A stretch of 8,886 bases of DNA, taken from positions 1 to 8,886 of the forward strand of contig CAMCWJ010000098.1 in NCBI GenBank assembly GCA_945882475.1, read 5' to 3'. Positions 5,932 through 8,886 of this stretch are shown one piece after another. Within the stretch, counting starts at the first letter, position 1, and every line of letters starts with the position of its first letter. The position numbers were made by a program, and so were the translations under genes. The notes below the pieces were generated by a model. That model ran no database searches, had not been told where the DNA came from, and worked only from the letters and a program-made list of their open reading frames with translations. This stretch comes from Bifidobacterium breve. Its GTDB lineage: Bacteria > Actinomycetota > Actinomycetes > Mycobacteriales > Mycobacteriaceae.

Positions 5932-6528
5932 CTAATCGCGGGCCGCCAACAGCCGTTCAACGTATTTGGCAATCACGTCCACCTCGAGATTCACCCGGGT
6001 GCCGGGCTGAGCCCGGCCCAGGGTGGTCAATCCGAGCGTGGTCGGGATCAGCGAGACCTCGAAGAAGTCATCTCCGATCGCCGACACCGTCAGCGACACC
6101 CCGTCGACGGTGATCGACCCCTTCTCCACGACATAGCGGGACAACTCCGGCGGCAGCGAGACGCGCACCACCTCCCAGTGCTCCGAGGGCGACCGGGAGA
6201 TCACCTCGCCGGTGCCGTCGACATGGCCCTGGACGATATGGCCGCCAAGTCGACTATTGACCGCCGCGGCGCGTTCGAGATTGACCGGGCTGCCCGGTTC
6301 AAGCGCACCCAGGCTCGAGCGGTTCAGCGTTTCGGCCATCACATCAGCGCTGAACCGGCCCTCGGCCGTCGACTCCAGCACCGTCAGGCAGACGCCGTTG
6401 ACGGCGATCGAGTCGCCGTGGCGGGCATCGGAGGTGACGACCGGGCCGCGGATGGTCAGTCGAGCCGAATCGCCGAGATCGTCCACGCCGATGACCTCGC
6501 CGAGTTCTTCCACGATTCCGGTGAACAT
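5932..6528 (-). CDS. ribE: RibE, riboflavin synthase alpha chain
   Basis: Riboflavin synthase dismutates two molecules of 6,7-dimethyl-8-ribityllumazine into riboflavin and the pyrimidine that RibH reuses. The gene is called ribC in M. tuberculosis annotation. The 198-residue protein consists of the two lumazine-binding barrels typical of the family: repeat 1 begins MFTGIVEELG and includes SIAVNGVCLTV (40-50, with C48), and repeat 2 follows GHIVQGHVDG at 96-105 and includes SITVDGVSLTV at 138-148. The C-terminal helix LEVDVIAKYVERLL, used for trimer formation, is present. The start MFTGIVEE is the near-universal N-terminus. The GNAT gene ends 4 bases upstream, so co-transcription is likely, though a TAGATT box 6 bases before the ATG also permits a separate leaderless transcript. 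It is transcribed separately from ribBA-ribH. Confidence 0.97.
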   Translation of the reverse strand: MFTGIVEELGEVIGVDDLGDSARLTIRGPVVTSDARHGDSIAVNGVCLTVLESTAEGRFSADVMAETLNRSSLGALEPGSPVNLERAAAVNSRLGGHIVQGHVDGTGEVISRSPSEHWEVVRVSLPPELSRYVVEKGSITVDGVSLTVSAIGDDFFEVSLIPTTLGLTTLGRAQPGTRVNLEVDVIAKYVERLLAARD

Positions 6529-6532
6529 CTGC

Positions 6533-7033
6533 CTAATCTAACGGGCCGGATACCAACCGCTTCTCACCGTGGAACGCCGCGGCCGGATTGCCGTTGAAGT
6601 TGCCCACCCTTCGATAGCCGACGGACTCGTAGAACGCCTGGGCGTGGGGCTGCCGTGAGCCGGTGTCGAGTCGGGCGATCCGGTAGCCCAAGTCGCGGGC
6701 GGAATCCTCGAGGGTCGCCAGCAGTGCCCGCGCCACCCCGGCCCTTCTGGCCCGCGGCACCACGTACATGCGTTTGATCTCACAGGCGCCGTCGGGCAAC
6801 CGTTTGAATCCGCCGCCGCATACCGCTTCGCCGTCGCAGTAGCCCACGACAAAGGTTCCGCCCGGCGGACCGAGTTCGGCGGGGCCGGCCTTGGGCATAT
6901 CGGGGGCGTCCAGATCCAGGCCGTCGTACAGATCGCGCATCTCGGCGACCATTGCCGACACCAGAACAGCAGCGTCGCCGGCATCCACCGGGACATGCCG
7001 AAATTCCAGGTCACCGAACATAGACACACTCAT
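6533..7033 (-). CDS. GNAT family N-acetyltransferase
   Basis: This is a 166-residue acetyl-CoA-dependent acyltransferase of the GNAT superfamily; its substrate cannot be predicted. The fold marks are FVVGYCDGEAVCGG (beta strands 2-3, residues 61-74), CEIKRMYVVPRARRAGVARAL at 84-104 (strand 4 and the acetyl-CoA pyrophosphate loop R-R-A-G-V-A), and AFYESVGYRRV at 133-143 (motif B, near the C-terminus). The frame is open much further upstream, but that part lies across the divergent lprG gene, so the start is set at 7033 (MSVSMFG). A second ATG at 7021 (MFGDLEF) is an alternative, and neither has a strong ribosome binding site. It ends 4 bases before ribE and its stop overlaps the possible ribE -10 box. 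It is divergent from lprG across 76 bp. Confidence 0.88.
   Translation of the reverse strand: MSVSMFGDLEFRHVPVDAGDAAVLVSAMVAEMRDLYDGLDLDAPDMPKAGPAELGPPGGTFVVGYCDGEAVCGGGFKRLPDGACEIKRMYVVPRARRAGVARALLATLEDSARDLGYRIARLDTGSRQPHAQAFYESVGYRRVGNFNGNPAAAFHGEKRLVSGPLD
6535..6540 (-). promoter_or_regulatory. Possible -10 box (TAGATT) for a leaderless ribE transcript
   Basis: On the minus strand TAGATT is followed by AGGCAG and then the ribE ATG, the spacing of a leaderless mycobacterial promoter. It sits over the last codons and stop of the GNAT gene. Read-through from the GNAT gene with AGGCAG as a weak ribosome binding site is the alternative. Confidence 0.35.
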
Positions 7034-7109
7034 ACCGATCCAGTGACGGCGACACAACCCCGGCATCGCCACCGGGGAGCCCGGGCTGCGACCCACTACG
7101 ATGCTTCCT
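7034..7109. promoter_or_regulatory. Divergent region between the GNAT gene and lprG
   Basis: This 76-bp gap drives transcription both ways. It holds a perfect inverted repeat CCCCGG (7058-7063) and CCGGGG (7072-7077) around 8 bases, and a 10-bp palindrome AGCCCGGGCT (7078-7087) just upstream of the lprG -10 box. Either might bind a regulator, though GC-rich palindromes are frequent by chance here. No -10 box for the GNAT side is clear. Confidence 0.5.
7097..7102 (+). promoter_or_regulatory. Probable -10 box (TACGAT) of lprG
   Basis: TACGAT fits TANNNT and is followed by seven bases and the ATG at 7110, so transcription should begin at or next to that start codon (leaderless mRNA). This agrees with the lack of any ribosome binding site near either candidate ATG, and it argues against the upstream ATG at 7101, which overlaps the box. 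No -35 consensus is visible, which is common in mycobacteria. Confidence 0.5.
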
Positions 7110-7802
7110 ATGTCGACGTATCGCCGTATCTTCGCCGTGCTTGCCGCCCTGATCGCTGCTGCCCTGGTCGCCTCGGGCTGCTCGTCATCGAAGTCCAGCG
7201 AGCCGCTGCCGGACGCCGCCCAGCTCGTCGGGCAGTCCATCACCGCCACCAAGGCACTCAACAGCGCCCACCTGGAAATCGCCGTCAACGGCAAGATCGA
7301 CGGGCTGCCGGTCAAGACACTCTCCGGGGATCTGACCAATGTGCCCAGCGTGGCCATCAAGGGCAGCTCCACGATCTCGATGGGCGGCTCCGACGTTGAC
7401 ATCGAGCTGGTGGTGCTCGACGGCACCCTGTATGCGGCACTGACCCCGAACAGCTGGCTGGACATGGGTCCGGCGGTCGACGTCTACGACCCGTCGGTGA
7501 TCCTCAATCCCGACGCCGGCCTGGCCAACATGCTGGCCAGTCTCACTGACGCACAGTCTGCCGGGCTCGAGACGGTGGGCGGGGTGGCTACGGTGAAGGT
7601 CACCGGCAAGGTCACCGCCGACGCCGTCAACAAGTTGATCCCCCAGCTCAAGGCTGGCACGGCACTGCCGGCCACGGTGTGGATCGAGAAGGATGCGCCC
7701 CACCAGCTGGTGCAGGCCACGGTGGATCAGAGCGACGGCAACAGCATTCAGCTGACGCTGTCCGAGTGGGACAAGCCGGTCACCGTCACCAAGCCCGTCT
7801 GA
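7110..7802 (+). CDS. lprG: LprG, cell-envelope lipoprotein carrying triacylated lipids
   Basis: LprG is an exported lipoprotein that binds triacylated glycolipids and triacylglycerol in a hydrophobic pocket and works with the P55 transporter to place lipids such as lipoarabinomannan in the mycobacterial envelope. The 230-residue product has a signal peptide (YRR, then a hydrophobic stretch at about 7-22) and the lipidation cysteine C24 in LVASGC. The mature part shows family blocks TKALNSAH (48-55), VNGKIDGLPVKTLSGDL (59-75), LTPNSW at 111-116, YDPSVILNP (126-134) and ATVWIEKD at 188-195. The lipobox has Ala rather than Leu at -3, which is a weaker match. An ATG three codons upstream (7101) is possible but overlaps the -10 box. 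The stop overlaps the P55 start by one base, as expected for the conserved lprG-P55 operon. Confidence 0.95.
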   Translation: MSTYRRIFAVLAALIAAALVASGCSSSKSSEPLPDAAQLVGQSITATKALNSAHLEIAVNGKIDGLPVKTLSGDLTNVPSVAIKGSSTISMGGSDVDIELVVLDGTLYAALTPNSWLDMGPAVDVYDPSVILNPDAGLANMLASLTDAQSAGLETVGGVATVKVTGKVTADAVNKLIPQLKAGTALPATVWIEKDAPHQLVQATVDQSDGNSIQLTLSEWDKPVTVTKPV

Positions 7803-8886
7803 TGCCGCAGGGACCGACCGCTACCGCCGACCAGCTGCCGAACACCGGTCGCGGCCGACGGGTCGCCATCGGGGCCGGCAGTCTCGCGGTCCTGCTCGGG
7901 GCGCTGGACACCTATGTCGTGATCACGATCATGGTCGACATCATGCGGTCGATCAACATCCCGATCAACAAGATCCAGCAGATCACGCCGATCATCACCG
8001 TCTATCTGCTGGGCTACATCGCTGCGATGCCGCTCCTGGGTCGGTTATCGGACCGGTTCGGCCGCAAACTGGTGTTGCAGCTCAGCCTGGTCGGGTTCGC
8101 GGTCGGCTCGGTGGTGACCGCGCTGTCCGGTGATCTGACCACGCTGGTGATCGGGCGCCTGATCCAGGGCATCGCCAGCGGCGCGCTGCTGCCGGTGACC
8201 CTCGCCCTGGCCGCGGACCTGTGGGCGGAGCGCAGCCGGGCCTCGGTGCTGGGTGGGATCGGCGCGGCGCAGGAACTCGGCAGCGTGTTGGGCCCGCTGT
8301 ACGGCATCGGTGTGGTGTGGCTACTCAACACCTGGCGGGACGTGTTCTGGATCAACGTGCCACTCACGCTGATTGCCATGGGGCTGATCCACATCAGCCT
8401 GCCGTCGCACGAGCGCAGCGACAAACCCGAACGCGTCGACGTGGTGGGCGGCGTGCTGCTCGCGATCGCACTCGGCCTCGCGGTGTGGGGCCTCTACAAC
8501 CCCAACCCCGACGGTAAGCAGATTTTGCCGAATCACGGTCTGGCACTGGTGGGTGGCGCCGTGCTGGCCGCGATCGCGTTCGCGGTGTGGGAGCGGTTCG
8601 CCACGACCCGGCTGATCGAACCGAAGGGGGTGAAGTTCGGCCCGTTCCTGACCTCCCTTGCCACCTCGATGTGTGCCGGCGCCGCGTTGATGGTCACCCT
8701 GGTCAACGTCGAACTGTTCGGGCAGGGCGTGCTGGGCAAGGACCAGAACGGAGCGGCGTTCCTGCTGCTGCACTTCCTGGCGGCGCTGCCGGTCGGTGCG
8801 CTGATCGGCGGCTGGGTCGCGACCCGGATCGGTGATCGGGTGGTGGCCTTGGTGGGCATGCTGATCGCGGCGTGCGCCTACTGGCT
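7802..8886 (+). CDS. P55-family MFS efflux transporter, N-terminal part (runs off the right edge)
   Basis: This is an open frame of 361 codons with no stop before the window ends. It encodes a drug:H+ antiporter of the 14-helix DHA2 group, the homologue of M. tuberculosis P55 (Rv1410c), which acts with LprG in lipid export and confers some drug tolerance. Visible features are D36 in LLGALDTYVV (equivalent to the conserved D22 of P55), the loop 2-3 motif GRLSDRFGRK at 80-89, GRLIQGIASGALLP at 118-131, QELGSVLGPLYG at 157-168, and WRDVFWINVP at 178-187. About nine or ten hydrophobic helices fall inside the window; the full protein is usually a little over 500 residues. The N-terminus is about 14 residues longer than in P55. 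The ATG at 7802-7804 overlaps the lprG stop (TGATG), so translation is coupled. Confidence 0.95.
   Translation, partial: MPQGPTATADQLPNTGRGRRVAIGAGSLAVLLGALDTYVVITIMVDIMRSINIPINKIQQITPIITVYLLGYIAAMPLLGRLSDRFGRKLVLQLSLVGFAVGSVVTALSGDLTTLVIGRLIQGIASGALLPVTLALAADLWAERSRASVLGGIGAAQELGSVLGPLYGIGVVWLLNTWRDVFWINVPLTLIAMGLIHISLPSHERSDKPERVDVVGGVLLAIALGLAVWGLYNPNPDGKQILPNHGLALVGGAVLAAIAFAVWERFATTRLIEPKGVKFGPFLTSLATSMCAGAALMVTLVNVELFGQGVLGKDQNGAAFLLLHFLAALPVGALIGGWVATRIGDRVVALVGMLIAACAYW

Noticed and set aside
7034..7465. Upstream extension of the GNAT gene to 310 residues
   Set aside because: The added part lies across the divergent lprG gene and has no domain; the acetyltransferase domain is complete from 7033.
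1..8886. Mobile element, phage, CRISPR, toxin-antitoxin or tRNA
   Set aside because: No transposase, integrase, spaced repeats, paired small toxin genes or tRNA-like fold was seen, and gene order is the conserved mycobacterial one.

Overview
The window is high-GC chromosomal DNA from a Mycobacterium/Mycolicibacterium-type actinomycete that does not appear to be M. tuberculosis itself. The evidence is gene content and order: it matches, in reversed orientation, the M. tuberculosis stretch from P55 (Rv1410c) and lprG (Rv1411c) through the riboflavin genes to uvrC (Rv1420), Rv1421 and Rv1422. The proteins look clearly mycobacterial. This assignment rests on remembered family sequences, not on a database search.

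Layout from left to right. Positions 1-3688 on the minus strand hold, in transcription order, a small membrane PH-domain protein (Rv1417-like), uvrC, rapZ and the start of yvcK/cuvA, which runs off the left edge. Upstream of these on the same strand are ribH (3685-4164) and the bifunctional ribBA (4178-5455). From ribBA to yvcK the genes are packed with ATGA overlaps or short gaps, so they look like one long operon, possibly with an extra start site before uvrC. A 113-bp divergent regulatory region (5456-5568) separates ribBA from a plus-strand gene for an unrecognised 105-residue protein. That gene converges, across a short perfect hairpin, on ribE (riboflavin synthase, minus strand, 5932-6528). 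Four bases upstream of ribE is a GNAT acetyltransferase gene (minus strand). It is divergent from lprG, which overlaps the P55-family efflux gene by one base. P55 runs off the right edge.

Functionally the window holds two metabolic groups and one housekeeping group. RibBA, RibH and RibE supply most of riboflavin synthesis: both committed entry reactions and the last two steps. The deaminase/reductase RibG is not in the window. LprG and P55 form the known lipoprotein-transporter pair that moves triacylated lipids to the cell envelope. UvrC (nucleotide excision repair), RapZ and YvcK/CuvA (cell-wall precursor and carbon-flux control) form a conserved actinobacterial cluster.

I saw no mobile element, CRISPR array, tRNA or rRNA, and no clear sign of a wholly new system. 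The points most worth a second look are the orphan 105-residue gene and its palindrome-rich divergent promoter, a 30-bp tandem repeat that lengthens the RapZ N-terminus, TANNNT boxes placed 6-7 bases before three start codons (a leaderless pattern), and a GNAT gene coupled to ribE.
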